Shown: positions 43,353 to 54,086 of the stretch, in pieces
Layout: each line of letters starts with the position of its first letter
How positions within the stretch are numbered: position 1 is the stretch's first letter
Assembly (NCBI GenBank): GCA_903813345.2
Contig: CAIIXF020000009.1
Location: forward strand, 18,937,759 to 18,997,758
DNA: 60,000 nucleotides
From: Owenia fusiformis
Lineage: Eukaryota; Annelida; Polychaeta; Sabellida; Oweniidae
Direction: 5' to 3'
Translations under genes and position numbers: made by a program
The notes under the pieces: generated by a model
What the model was told of the DNA's origin: nothing
Seen by the model: only the letters and a program-made list of their open reading frames with translations
Databases searched by the model: none

Positions 43353-43597
43353 ATCTACATGTCAACAAGTAAATATTACTTATCTAAAATATTATGAAGT
43401 CTGCATGCTTAAGATTGAGCATGTAAAACATGCTAATGTTTGGAGAGCATGCTAATGAATCCCACGTTATTAGTTCACCCACATGTGCTAAAAAATCTGG
43501 CTTTTGTTTTTTTAAAGATCAATAAATTTTATCATTTATTTATTTAACATTGGTTTTATTTTATATTTGCAGGTGTTGATTTCCCAACCACCAAACA

Positions 43598-43690
43598 TCA
43601 ACTGTTGAATCAACTGCTGCTAAATAAACTGCTGAATAAACTGCTGCTAAATAAACTGCTGAGTAAACTGCTGCTAAATGATCTGCTAGT
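43598..43690 (+). repeat. Short tandem repeat, AAACTGCTG(CTAAAT)
   Basis: About seven copies of ACTGCTGAATAA / ACTGCTGCTAAATA units. The block is preceded by TTTATATTTGCAG and followed about 150 bases later by CACGAAGGTAGGC. Those would serve as splice acceptor and donor for a non-coding exon, 43,573-43,833, but every frame has stops. Confidence 0.5.
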
Positions 43691-43834
43691 GTACTATGCA
43701 ACAATCAATTTACTGGTATCTGTGATATTAGATAGATAGCCAACTGCTGATAAAGTCATTACAAAAGTCAGTGTTACAAGACGACTGGCCACTACACACA
43801 CGACGTAACGACGTAACTTCTACTGCTCACGAAG

Positions 43835-44847
43835 GTAGGCACATACATACAAGTTGAAAATTTTCATGTTTTATTTTCATTTAATAATTTTTTACTTTTA
43901 TTCAACAATATTATTAGTTTATCATTTCATTTGATAATTAAGGTCAGTAGATAAAATAAAACTATTTTCCTATGTTAATTTAGCTCCATATTGGAACTTA
44001 TGTAATATTTTGATTTCATAATTTTAAGGTAGGTATAAATAGTACATACTGTGCTTGTGTCTTCTATTTAAAGAAAATTATCTTTTTTTGTTGAACATGT
44101 AACAACACACAGCTTACAATAATGGGATTATACAAATAGCGGATCTGATATTTTAGGCCTGCTCTATTATCAATACTTATCAAATGTTGCCTTTCATACT
44201 CATGAAGAAATTTGTACCAAATATAAATGGTATGACACAAAGCTCAGTTTTTTATGAGTACTCATATTATATAGCACCAAAATGTTCTTTCATTGCATTA
44301 GATTATCTGAGTAGTGAATCGGTACCACAGGAAATATGTCATAGAAAACATGTAATATGCAATGGCATTCCATGTTAAAAAAAAACTCAAAACACCTGCC
44401 AATTTGAACACTTTTTGCCAGTTACGGTCACGTTTAGATTAGACAGGTTTACACTGTACAAACTTCAGTTCTGTTTATTTCATGGAACTCCTCTGTACTA
44501 GTATACTCTATTTTGCATTAAAATCATGATGCAGTATTTATAATTATCCTTTTGGCTATTCATACGTGAGACTTGTTTAACACATTGCTCATTATACTGA
44601 TAATATTGACAATTGAGTGGTGTTACTGATTTAATGCTTTCATTTCATTTGAGTTCCATCAATTTCAATAAATGTAACAAAGAAATAAAAGAATGATGGA
44701 CTTTTAACTTTGTGTTTATGATTGCAAATAATTTCTTCCTCGTGTAAAGCTCTGATATGCTGGCATGTTGACATCTGATTGTGCGTCATGATGTCAGTTT
44801 GTTCATTTCCTCCAATTAAAGAGTAGCAGAGTAGATTCTTTATAGTA
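43835..44847. other. Intergenic DNA, nothing recognised
   Basis: AT-rich, without a credible ORF or repeat that I can identify. Confidence 0.35.
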
Positions 44848-45031
44848 CAGTAGAACCTCTCAAGTGGAACACCTCTGTAATTGGAACACCTCTGTTAGTA
44901 GAACATTTTTCAGAGTCCCAAAATATAACTGACTTAACGAATTGTTAAATGAACCTCCTTTATTAAACACCTCCCAAAGTGGAACACTTTTTAGAGGTAC
45001 TAAGGGTGTTGTATTTAGACAGGTTTTATTG
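44848..45031. mobile_element. MITE, CAGTAGAACCT ends, TA flanks
   Basis: The left end CAGTAGAACCTCTCAAGTGG and right complement CAATAAAACCTGTC are inverted and flanked by TA. Internal repeats of GTGGAACAC / TTGGAACACC follow. The same design occurs at 50,829-51,005 (CAGTATAACCTG.. GAACACC). TA flanks and this end sequence suggest a Tc1/mariner or pogo-type mobiliser. Confidence 0.75.
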
Positions 45032-45316
45032 TACTTTGAACATAACACCCCATAATAAACAGAAATGGTATTGTACAGACAAATAATATTGTTAAGAAAT
45101 GCTATTGTATAGACTTATCACTCAGAAGTATCATTGTACAGAAATGTTACTAAAATTGAATTTTAAGAAATATCATTGTTAAAGAATGTATCAGTGACAT
45201 AAATTTCATTGTCGTGTCATTGTACAAAAATATCTTAAATAAATAAATATCAGAAATGTAACTGTATAGAAATGTTATTGTACAGAAATATAGTAGCACA
45301 AAAATGTCATTGTATA

Positions 45317-45626
45317 CAGGGGCGGATCTGGGAAGCAACAAGGGGGGGGGGCCCCAAATTTCAGGTCAGGGAAAAAAGTCTGCCTAGGGCCCCTAAAACC
45401 CCAAAGTGGGCCCAAATTTTGAAATTTTGAGGCCCATTTTCTTCAAAATTTGGCCTGAATTTAAAAATAAGGCCTTACAAGGCCAAATTATGACCAAAAA
45501 GGCCCACTTTATGGGGCCTTAAGGCCTTTTTTGGCCCAACATTTTTTTGGGCCCAATTTTTTTTTCTGGGCCCACCCAAGGGGGGGGGCGGGCCCCCAGG
45601 CCCCCCCCCCCCCTAATCCGCCAGTG
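45317..45626. mobile_element. hAT-like MITE, CAGGGGCGGATCTGGG ends
   Basis: The left end CAGGGGCGGATCTGGG and right complement CACTGGCGGATTAGGG are flanked by TTGTATA on both sides (45,310-45,316 and 45,627-45,633). With the next base out this is an 8-bp duplication with one mismatch (ATTGTATA / GTTGTATA). The interior is G/C-run rich with repeated AAGGCC words. It is the same family as 32,609-32,795. Confidence 0.85.
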
Positions 45627-46432
45627 TTGTATAGATACAGAACATACAGATACAGAACTAGAAATGTCTTGTTAAGTTGTTCATTCAGAGTTTAAAAAAC
45701 AAGAGATAGACACGCCTAACCATCGACAAGGTACAGTCACGTGACAGTGACAAAATATTCCGTAGTACACTTTTGATGTACTATGTCTTTTCCGCCATTT
45801 TATATCGCCATTTTCTAGAATGAGGAAGCGAGGTAAGAACTAGCATTGATTTGATCAATATTGTGTCAGTTCATCATCAGGCAGTTGTTGCATTCGATTT
45901 GTAATTAAGTTGCAAATATGCATATCTACTTCAAATGATCCTCAGCAACTTCAATATCTTGTTATAGATCTACCCAGTACGTCAGGGATCTCTAAATCTT
46001 GACTGAATTTCGCAAAATTCTCTCTAATTTTTGTTTTGCTATGCAAATAACAGCCAAACTACGACTAACATAACTTAAGATAAGTATACAAATATACATC
46101 CAGAGTTAATGCAAAACCGCTTTTTACTTTGGATGCTACTACGAAAAACAGATAATGTATGTTGTCAACTCGAATGTATGTTGTCACATTGGCCTTACAG
46201 ATCTCAATTCACAGTTAATTTTACATGAATGAAATGCTATAATGTACGTGTAATAGAAGGAACATATTTGATAATAAAGTAATAATTTATAATAATAGGG
46301 CTGGCATATCGAAAAATTTACTCTAATATTTTGTCCGTTAATCAATAAAATTGTCATTGATATGATTAAATTTCAATGTTACTAATAATTTTTTAGTATT
46401 CCATAACCCTGGCTTTTGAACTTCTGCACTTT

Positions 46433-47037
46433 CCCCCCTAGGCAGACATATACCAATTTCTCCATAGTATGTGTCATATATCATATTTAAGCTTATCCAA
46501 AGTTACATTGATTTGCCAAATATGATGGTTCAAATGATAAAAAGTAACAGGCATTTCAAAAATTAGCGTTTTGCCAAAAAGTTCATTTCAGTATCCTGGA
46601 AACAGCCCTGACCTGAATGTGACAGAAAATATGGATGCTATTCTCGAAGATAATAAATGGATATCGAGTACTAAAAAGATGACGTTTAGGGTAGATACTC
46701 CAAGGAAACTCTTCTTATGCCTTAAAAAGGTTTTATCAAGATTACAAAACGCCATATCCCTATTTGAAGCCAGTTTAAGATCATATATGGAAAGTATTCC
46801 TGCTGTTAACATGGCGGCTAAGGAGACACACCGACTATTGTTTTGGTGTAAAACTGACTTTAATTTTGTCCAAACACTAACTTTTGAAATTCCTGTAACT
46901 TTTTCCATTTGTGAGTTGAACCATGATACTCGGCAAATTAATGTAACTTTGGATGAGCTTTAAAATGATATACGACACATACATGGAGACATTGGTATAT
47001 GTCTGCCTATGGGGGCCCATAATTTCGGGACACCCTG
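46433..47037. mobile_element. Nested mariner-like element (deleted), long TIRs
   Basis: The left end (from CCCCCCTAGGCAGACATATA) and right end (complement CCCCCATAGGCAGACATATA) are inverted for about 150 bases. The right terminus ends in the complement of CAGGGTGTCCCGAAATTATG followed by TA, a typical mariner end. The extreme left end (before 46,433) is lost or diverged. It carries a C-terminal transposase fragment (46,571-46,963) whose 3' end overlaps the right inverted repeat. It is an internally deleted copy inserted in the 2.15-kb element. Confidence 0.85.
46571..46963 (+). pseudogene. Mariner transposase C-terminal fragment
   Basis: The open frame begins without a genuine start and contains YPGNSPDLNVTENMDAILED. 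This matches the SPDLNPIEN block around the third acidic catalytic residue of Tc1/mariner DDD/DDE transposases. The D and E expected there are partly kept, but the first two catalytic aspartates and the DNA-binding N-terminus are absent because the element is internally deleted. The rest (VDTPRKLFLCLKKVLSRLQ..) does not obviously match and may be frame-shifted. Non-functional. Confidence 0.75.
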
Positions 47038-47862
47038 TAGCATAAAGTCATCTTGGATTAGCTAGTAAAGATCTCTCCATGAACTCCTTAAGATTATTAA
47101 AATTCATAAAAGTGCAACTAAACATAACGTAACGTACCGACGTCGAGTGGTTAAAGAGGTCGGAAGAAAACACGCCGTGGTCACATATTAATCACCATAT
47201 TAATACTTTCATAAAATAAAATAGCATTCAACGAAAAAATCACTTTTACCTGTTTATCTGTACTAGGGATACAGGAGCATGTTCGTTGAACATCACTTGT
47301 AACGCATAAAACCCTTAATGCATTTTGAAATTAAATCATTGCAATGTTTAATATTATAACTCATGTATTTCAATTACAGGGACAACATACACTGTGAGTT
47401 GACAACGTACATTTCTGATTTTTTAAATTATATCAAATGCATGAATGTTTATTAAATGTTCACCTGTCCTAAACTGTGTAGTTTAGAGAAACACATTCTC
47501 ATAAAAATATTCGACACTCTGAGACGTCAGGGGAAAAAATTATCAAAGGAAATGTGTAAAAAACAACATTTTTCCAACCGAAGAATCGTATGGGTAGACT
47601 AACAACGAAAAAAATCGAGCACTGCTCGAAGATCTTTTAACGTTATTAGAAAAATAAATGTCTTTGAAATCGAATGCACGCGAAATCAAACATAAAATCC
47701 TTTGTGTTCTCCTAAAATTTATTTTTGAAAACCTGCATCGAACCTACATCATGGTCTTCGCTCAAAATCAGTTAATAGTGACATAGTACATCAAAAGTGT
47801 ACTACGGCATATTTTGTCACCTGTCACGTGACTGTACCTTGTCGATGGTTAGGCGTGATAGA

Positions 47863-49955
47863 GTAAAAGAAGAAATAAAGCTATTTTTTTACACAAGTAC
47901 AGTATCAAGTTGGCAAAACAATGAGTCAAGTTTACTGTAGTTCATTTTGTCTAATATCAGGTTTCGTTTCAATTTTCTTGCAGAATTTCATTTGAAATTA
48001 GAAAAATAGTGTAGCTTTTGCTAGTTATGATTATAAATATGTAACATTATTTGGTTGTCTTTCTTTCTTTGTATGAACCTTTTTATTCTACTCTTTGTAG
48101 TAGGTTCTGAAATACTATTGTGTAATTAGTACAGTCTGAACATTTTGATTCAGGGTCTTAAATGGAGTGAGTGTATAGTTTGTCTGAGTATAGATATATA
48201 TAAGCACAAATGCCAAAAGGAAAGGGTGACTAAAAGCTTTAAGAAAACCCAACAAGAAAAGCAAACTGTAAGTGTAAATCTGTCATTAGAAAAGTAGACC
48301 CTATATATCCCAAAAACCATGATCTAAAGTGAAAAGAAACAATGTCTAACATCCCCCTCCAATCGAGAACCAATATCACAATCCAGGACCAGAATCTTTA
48401 AGAGTTAGTTTCCATAAAAGATTGAACTTTCTGGGAACATTGGATATAAGTTAGGGAATATAAAAACCAAGTATATCTGTCAAATAAGTGGATTTTATCT
48501 GTGAAATTGGCTTTTAGTTTTCTATTTGGACAAATTAGCAAAATTGCTTGGGAATACAAACATCATCCTGCTTCTGTCAGAGTAAGTTTTAAAAATGAGA
48601 ATGAACACTTGTTATATTATTAGTAGCATGTAAAGTTTGAATTATGAAATATTGTAATAACATTATGGGATTAATATACAGATTTCTTATGTACGAAATG
48701 CAGCAGCAGTTATCAGTTAGCGTTCAATAAACCAATCAAAAGCTTATTATTTTGTCAGTGAAAAACTAAATTTATGATCCTCTCTGGATGCTTCAAAATA
48801 TTGCTCTTTCTTAGCTACATTATCTTCTTAATTCTATAAATAATTTCACAATTCTGATACCATTAAAATTTTATTAGATTGATCTTATTTCTTCATTGAT
48901 TAAGATTTTGATGATTTTGAAAGTAGTCTTAATAGAGAATTAAAGCATGACACAAATTTTTGATACACTATATGTAAATGTAAAGTAGATATTTTCTGAC
49001 TAACAATACTGATTGAATAAAGGCTAGATGAAATCATCATCAATGCCATGCATAAATGAACATTTTTTCCATATGACATTGCACTGCAGTGTGTTGACTC
49101 AGAAAAGCTACAAATATGTTATCGACATGGTACTGGTACTTATTAGCATGATCCCCAGATGACCAATTCCGCTGTGTATTATATTATCACTTTATTACAG
49201 TCCTGGTATTCTTTTCAGACATTTATCTATTTCTCCTCAACCTAAGAGAAAGGAGTAGAATCAAAACATATCTTGAATATTTATACAATTTAAAGTGTCA
49301 ACATTCTACATTACTTATTTCACTTTTTTACACCCTATTTTAAAATTGTTTAAGGGGTATTATGGTATTTTAGAAATGGGTTTTGCTGATTTTATTTCTT
49401 CATCAGTTGATGAAGTCCTGACTTTGTCATAATTGTCAGATCTAATCACAAATGGAATCTAACATTGATGAACTCTTATAATTATATTTACTCAGGTCTT
49501 CGTAACTTACTTTTGTCTTTGTAATATTTATTTTCGCATTGATCAAGCCTTTAGAAATGCAATTCTATGTGGACTGTTAAAACACCATTGTTTTGCTCGT
49601 ATTCAATAATGTTAGTATCAGAAAGAGTGGGCGATAAAATGTGCTGAAAATATAAATAAATGTGTATGTCAGATTAGAGATCCTCCGTCCTTTGCAAGGG
49701 ACGACTTTCAATGAATAATGATATGTGCTTATCTCTTGTGTAAGTAGAGATTGAATTCATATATTTCCCTTTGATTAGATTCAATTAATGAGAGTGTTTA
49801 ATTACAACATGTACAGTATTGCTTCAGTAAGGAAATTGATGAAGCTGTCAAGTGCTGTCTTTTTTATCATGCCACAGAACATAAAAAAATATTATAAATT
49901 ATTATTAAACATTTACTTAATTCTGTTTGGTTTCATATTGTAATTCTTTGTAAAA
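47863..49955. other. Intergenic DNA, nothing recognised
   Basis: AT-rich sequence of about 2 kb. No ORF, exon-like block or repeat is recognised. Confidence 0.35.
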
Positions 49956-49960
49956 TGAAA

Positions 49961-50276
49961 ATGCAGAGCAATAGAAAAAATGCAAATGCAATTCTGTAGA
50001 GAAAATACAAATACAATACAATAGGGAAAATGTAAATATAATGCAATAGAGAAAATGCAAATATAATGCAATAGAGAAAATGCAAATACAATTCTGTAAA
50101 GAAAATACTTGTACAATACAATAGAGAAAATGCAAATACAATGCAATAGAGAAAATGCAAATATAATGAAATAGAGAAAATGCAAATATAATGCAATAGA
50201 GAAAAATGCAAATATAATGCAATAGAGCTAGAGAAAATGCAAATACAATGCAATAGAGAAATAGAGAAAAATGCTT
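49961..50276. repeat. Minisatellite, GCAATAGAGAAAATGCAAATA units
   Basis: About thirteen 24-25-base units of the form AATGCAATAGAGAAAATGCA, with variants AATTCTGTAGAGAAAATAC and AATACAATAGGGAAAATGT. Overlapping open frames in three minus-strand frames (Phe/Ile/Cys/Leu-rich) arise only because the unit lacks stops on that strand. Confidence 0.9.
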
Positions 50277-50306
50277 TAGATTGTAATATCTCCAAAATAT
50301 GTTCAT

Positions 50307-52008
50307 CTTTACATGTTATATGTATGCATTGGTTTCTAACTTCTGAAGGCTTAATTTGCAGATATGCTCAAGTTGAAGATCTATTTAACTTGCAGAAGTA
50401 TTCTCTTAGCAGTCCTAGCACAGAGGGTTCATTTTTGTGGATGTTTTACCCTAATGACAGAAGTCTTTAACTTGCAGATGTTTTCTTCTTACAAAGGCAT
50501 TGAGCCTTTAAGTAGGTTTTCTGGAGTATAACTTCTAATTAAAACAACATAATCAGCAAAATGTAATTGAGATGGTGTAGAGAAAATCAATAAGATTATC
50601 TGGATTTAGAGAGGATTAGGCAACTCAACTATTAAACCCGGATATATATTGTCATTAGAGAAGTTGAAATAGAAAAAACAACTACAGTTAAACGTAGGTA
50701 GATTGAACACTTGACTTACAGTTAAATTGTGTTCTTTCTATATGGATGGTTTTACTCTATTGAATTAGACTTCATCACCATGAATTTTTGGTAAAGCGGT
50801 AAATACGGGTAACAGCTTATTTAGTATACAGTATAACCTGTATATAGCGAACACCTATTGAGCTACAAAAAGAATTCACTGTAGGTAGATGTTCACTACA
50901 GTGAGGGGATTTTATACAGGAGTCAAAGTAATATGTGTATTGAAGTGGTGTTCACTAACAAAGGTGTTCACTAGAGAGATGTGTTCACGAAGACTGGTTC
51001 TACTATAGATTGATGATGTCTTTAAGGTAGCAATCTCTGCAAGCAAAAATAGGATAAACTTATTGCTAATTTGATAAAGTACAATCAATGACATCATCAA
51101 TCTAACCAATATATCAAAGCTTCTTTGATTTATCAAAAGGTGGCAGAGTTAAGTAGAAAGGTCTATTAAACTGAGAATCATGATTTAATTGCAAATTTTT
51201 CCAAGGTCATACATACTTGGAATTTTATTGAACTAACCAATTTTCCAGGATATTTATACAATTTAATATGGAAACAACATATTTAGTCAAATCATTTCTT
51301 TGTAATTACATTCAATTATCAAATATGATGATCCCAATAATTCAGCTATTAGCCTTGGATGAAACACATCCTGGAAGAGTATAGGATAATTTAATTTTTT
51401 TTATATGGTAATCTATTTATTTCATAAATCTTAATTTAATTGTGGATCAGTGTGAGATTAACCAATGAAGCATGAAACAATTGATAATTGAAGTATTTCA
51501 AATATTGGCTATTATCTATATTAATTTAATGAAAAGACTTATCTTTAGGAATGCCACATATAATTTTGACCTCAAATTATAGATTTGCACACTGTCTACC
51601 TTAATAATTTATATACATTTCAGGAAAACCTTTTGCACCATCATTTCTGTTAGAAAATTCTACATTCTATTACTAATTTATCGGTGTCATCTTTTATTTG
51701 CATAAACAGACTGTTTATACGGGTATATAAATGTTATTCGTTTAGTTCATGCATGTATTTATATTGTCAAATGAACTTGTTAATATCTTCTGCAAGTGTT
51801 TCAGATGAGCAGTCTTACTAGCAGTGGTACCAATAAATAATATATTCTTCCTTGGATATTTGATTTAAACTTTTAGCTGTTTTAGTGGAATTGATAACTT
51901 GGTTGCTATGGTGACATTGGTCACTAGGTTGCTTTGTTGACAATTGAATAATGAATTTTGTTTTGTTTATGCTTTGGTTTATATATTTCCAGATTATCAA
52001 TAAGAAAT
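50307..52008. other. Upstream of the FOXRED2-like gene
   Basis: Contains the MITE at 50,829-51,005. No coding exon is recognised. A 5' leader exon of the FOXRED2-like gene is likely to lie here or further upstream, because the first coding exon is preceded by a splice acceptor (TATTTCCAG at 51,984-51,992). Confidence 0.35.
50829..51005. mobile_element. MITE, CAGTATAACCTG ends
   Basis: The left end CAGTATAACCTGTATATAGC, with GAACACC following, faces the complement TAGTAGAACCAGTCTTCGTG with GAACACATC on the right. Internal GGTGTTCACTA repeats occur. The design is like that of 44,848-45,031. TA flanks the left end. Confidence 0.6.
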
Positions 52009-54086
52009 ATGCAACTCTACACAATGCCAAAAACATATATTTTACCGGTGCTTGGAGTGATCATTGCCATGGCAACGGTTGCTACAGGGGCCACACCAGA
52101 GGCTTCCAATTACCATGAATACTGTATAATTGGTGCTGGCCCAGGGGGTTTACAGATGGGACACTTTATGAACAAAGCTAACAGAAATTATATTATATTT
52201 GAACGAGGGAATGTATCAGGTATGTACAGTTCCTATAAAAACCTGAATGGCCCTGTAAAATTTACATCTGTAGGGATTTCAAACTCCCATGGCAGCAATG
52301 GCTTTCAACATATCACAATATCACTACTAAAAAAATGAATAAAAAATATCACTATGGTGTTGGGCAAAGCATTATTAGTCTCAGCTTTCGTCACAAAATC
52401 TCATTGAAAATCACAAGATCTTATTTGGTTGCATTATACACTGTAAGTATTAATTGATAAACTGGCGTGCAGTGAACTATTATCAAACTTTTTGATAAAA
52501 TAAAGATCTAGGCAAAAAAATTCATATTTCATTCAAGTTCAGTATATGTAAAAATGAAGAGGGGACTGATTTTGTCAGATTTTGATTTTGAAATGCTAGA
52601 CCACCTAACCATCCTTGTTTTCTTCACAGACCTTGGAAGTGTGAGATTTGTTTCTTGAAAAGGGATCAGTTCCTTCAACATGCTATTTAGTTCATGAAAT
52701 TGCATTTTGCGACCAACACACTTAATAAAATAAACAAAAAGAATTACGTGCAAAATTTAGTACAAAACATGAGAAAATTCTAATGCCAAACTAAAATTAT
52801 AGATACAATTCACTCAATAGTTCAAGATCCAGTAATTAAACGATGTTTCCTTACATCTTTTTGATTGATATTTCAAAGGTATATTGTCTGTTTTAATTAA
52901 TAGATAAAGAAAAAGGAATCTAATTGCCAAGATTTTCCAATATAATCATTGTCAGATTTACTGTTACCATTCAATTAATTTATCACGTCTATAAGTCCCT
53001 TGAATATTTGAATAGAATATACATGTAAATCCCCAAGAAAAAACTCAATATCCACAACTTCCCATTAGCCCTTTAACATTTACCTTATTGAACATTTTGT
53101 TTCTTTTTATTTTCAGGCAATTTTTTTGTCAAGTATCCACGACACGAAAGACTGATAAGTATAAACAAGAGAAACACGGGGAAGACAAATAAAGAATTCA
53201 ACATGCGTCATGATTGGAACTCCCTCCTCAGTGATGACGAATCTCTTCAAATACGACATTATTCAAAGGAATTCTTCCCACATAAAGATGTCCTTCTAAA
53301 ATATTTAGATGATTATAAAAATAAATTGAATATTAAAGTACAATATCAAACCGATATTAGGTAAGTGGCGTAAGTGAAATTAAACAATAAATTGACTCTC
53401 GAATTTGGCTCAGTGAAAGCACACATGGCAAGATTACTAAAACACATAACTTAAGAAGAACCTTAAAATTGATTATCAATGTAAAATATTTGTGATTTCT
53501 TTTGTAGTTCCTTTTTATGTGTCTATGTTTTCACACATTCGTCTCTATTTAGTTTAAATGTTTCCTTATTTCACAGTAATGTCAGAAAGAAGTTTAGCAA
53601 GCTCCATGACAGAGAACTATTTTATATGGAGGATCAACACAAAACCACATACACATGCAAGTAAGTGAAGTGTCCGCTAAAGGCAGTGCTCATATAAAAG
53701 TTTTTTGGAGGATTCAAATTAGGGTTTTTGAATCTCTTAGATATAAAACAGGAATACTAAGTTCAATTGTGTTTTTACAATGAAAAGTAAAATTAAACAA
53801 AAGATGAAACACTAAAATGTTGTAAGCATTTCAGTAATTTCTCAACTACTGTACTTGCTTCAAAATTTTAAATTACTAAAGAATGTATTTGTATTGTAGC
53901 TGTAGCAATAGCCTTGGCTGTGTCAAAAATTCTACAAAATTTTTCTATTTTTCAGAGTTCTAATAGTTGCCACTGGTTACTCAAAACCTAACATTCCCAA
54001 CTTTAAGGGATCTGAATATACAGAAGGCTATGAGGACATATCAGTGAATGGAGAGGACTATGAGGGTCAGAGTGTACTTATCCTGG
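52009..54086 (+). CDS. FOXRED2: FOXRED2-like FAD-dependent oxidoreductase, N-terminal exons only
   Basis: Homologue of FOXRED2, an ER-lumenal FAD-binding protein linked to ER-associated degradation in mammals. Coding exons: 52,009-52,219; 53,117-53,360; 53,577-53,660; 53,956-54,086, with consensus GTAAGT or GTATGT donors. They encode 223 residues plus one base. A signal peptide ([17 protein letters not shown]) is followed by the FAD dinucleotide motif G-A-G-P-G-G at 42-47 in [18 protein letters not shown]. Family-specific blocks follow: [57 protein letters not shown], and the ATG-motif region [12 protein letters not shown]. The exon ends at GQSVLILG, just where the second nucleotide-binding motif (GxGxxA/G) should continue in the next exon. 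No such exon was found from 54,087 to 60,000. I chose M at 52,009 because it precedes the signal peptide. The upstream in-frame sequence lies before the splice acceptor. Confidence 0.9.

Larger units (their letters stand above)
45711..47857. mobile_element. 2.15-kb DNA transposon with 77-bp TIRs, unassigned superfamily
   Basis: Terminal inverted repeats are 77-78 bp (45,711-45,787 and 47,780-47,857), starting CACGCCTAACCATCGACAAG, with one indel and about one substitution between arms. A 5-bp duplication, ATAGA, flanks the element (45,706-45,710 and 47,858-47,862). Subterminal inverted motifs pair at 46,155-46,187 (GTATGTTGTCAACTCG) and 47,381-47,412 (complement). Just inside the left end, ATGAGGAAGCGAG is followed by GTAAGAA (about 45,829), which looks like a first exon and donor. 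No transposase body remains. A mariner-like element sits in the middle. Five-base duplications are used by Transib, but its CACWATG end is not present, so I leave the superfamily open. Confidence 0.9.

Noticed and set aside
43573-43833. Possible coding exon with TTTGCAG acceptor and AAG-GTAGGC donor
   Set aside because: All frames contain stops within the ACTGCTGAATAA repeat. At most it is a non-coding exon.
49961-50276. CRISPR-like regularly spaced repeat
   Set aside because: Units are contiguous without unique spacers, and the genomic context is animal nuclear DNA.
49913-50306. Three overlapping minus-strand ORFs of 90-129 codons, Phe/Ile-rich and membrane-like
   Set aside because: All three frames are open at once because the 24-bp repeat lacks stops on that strand.
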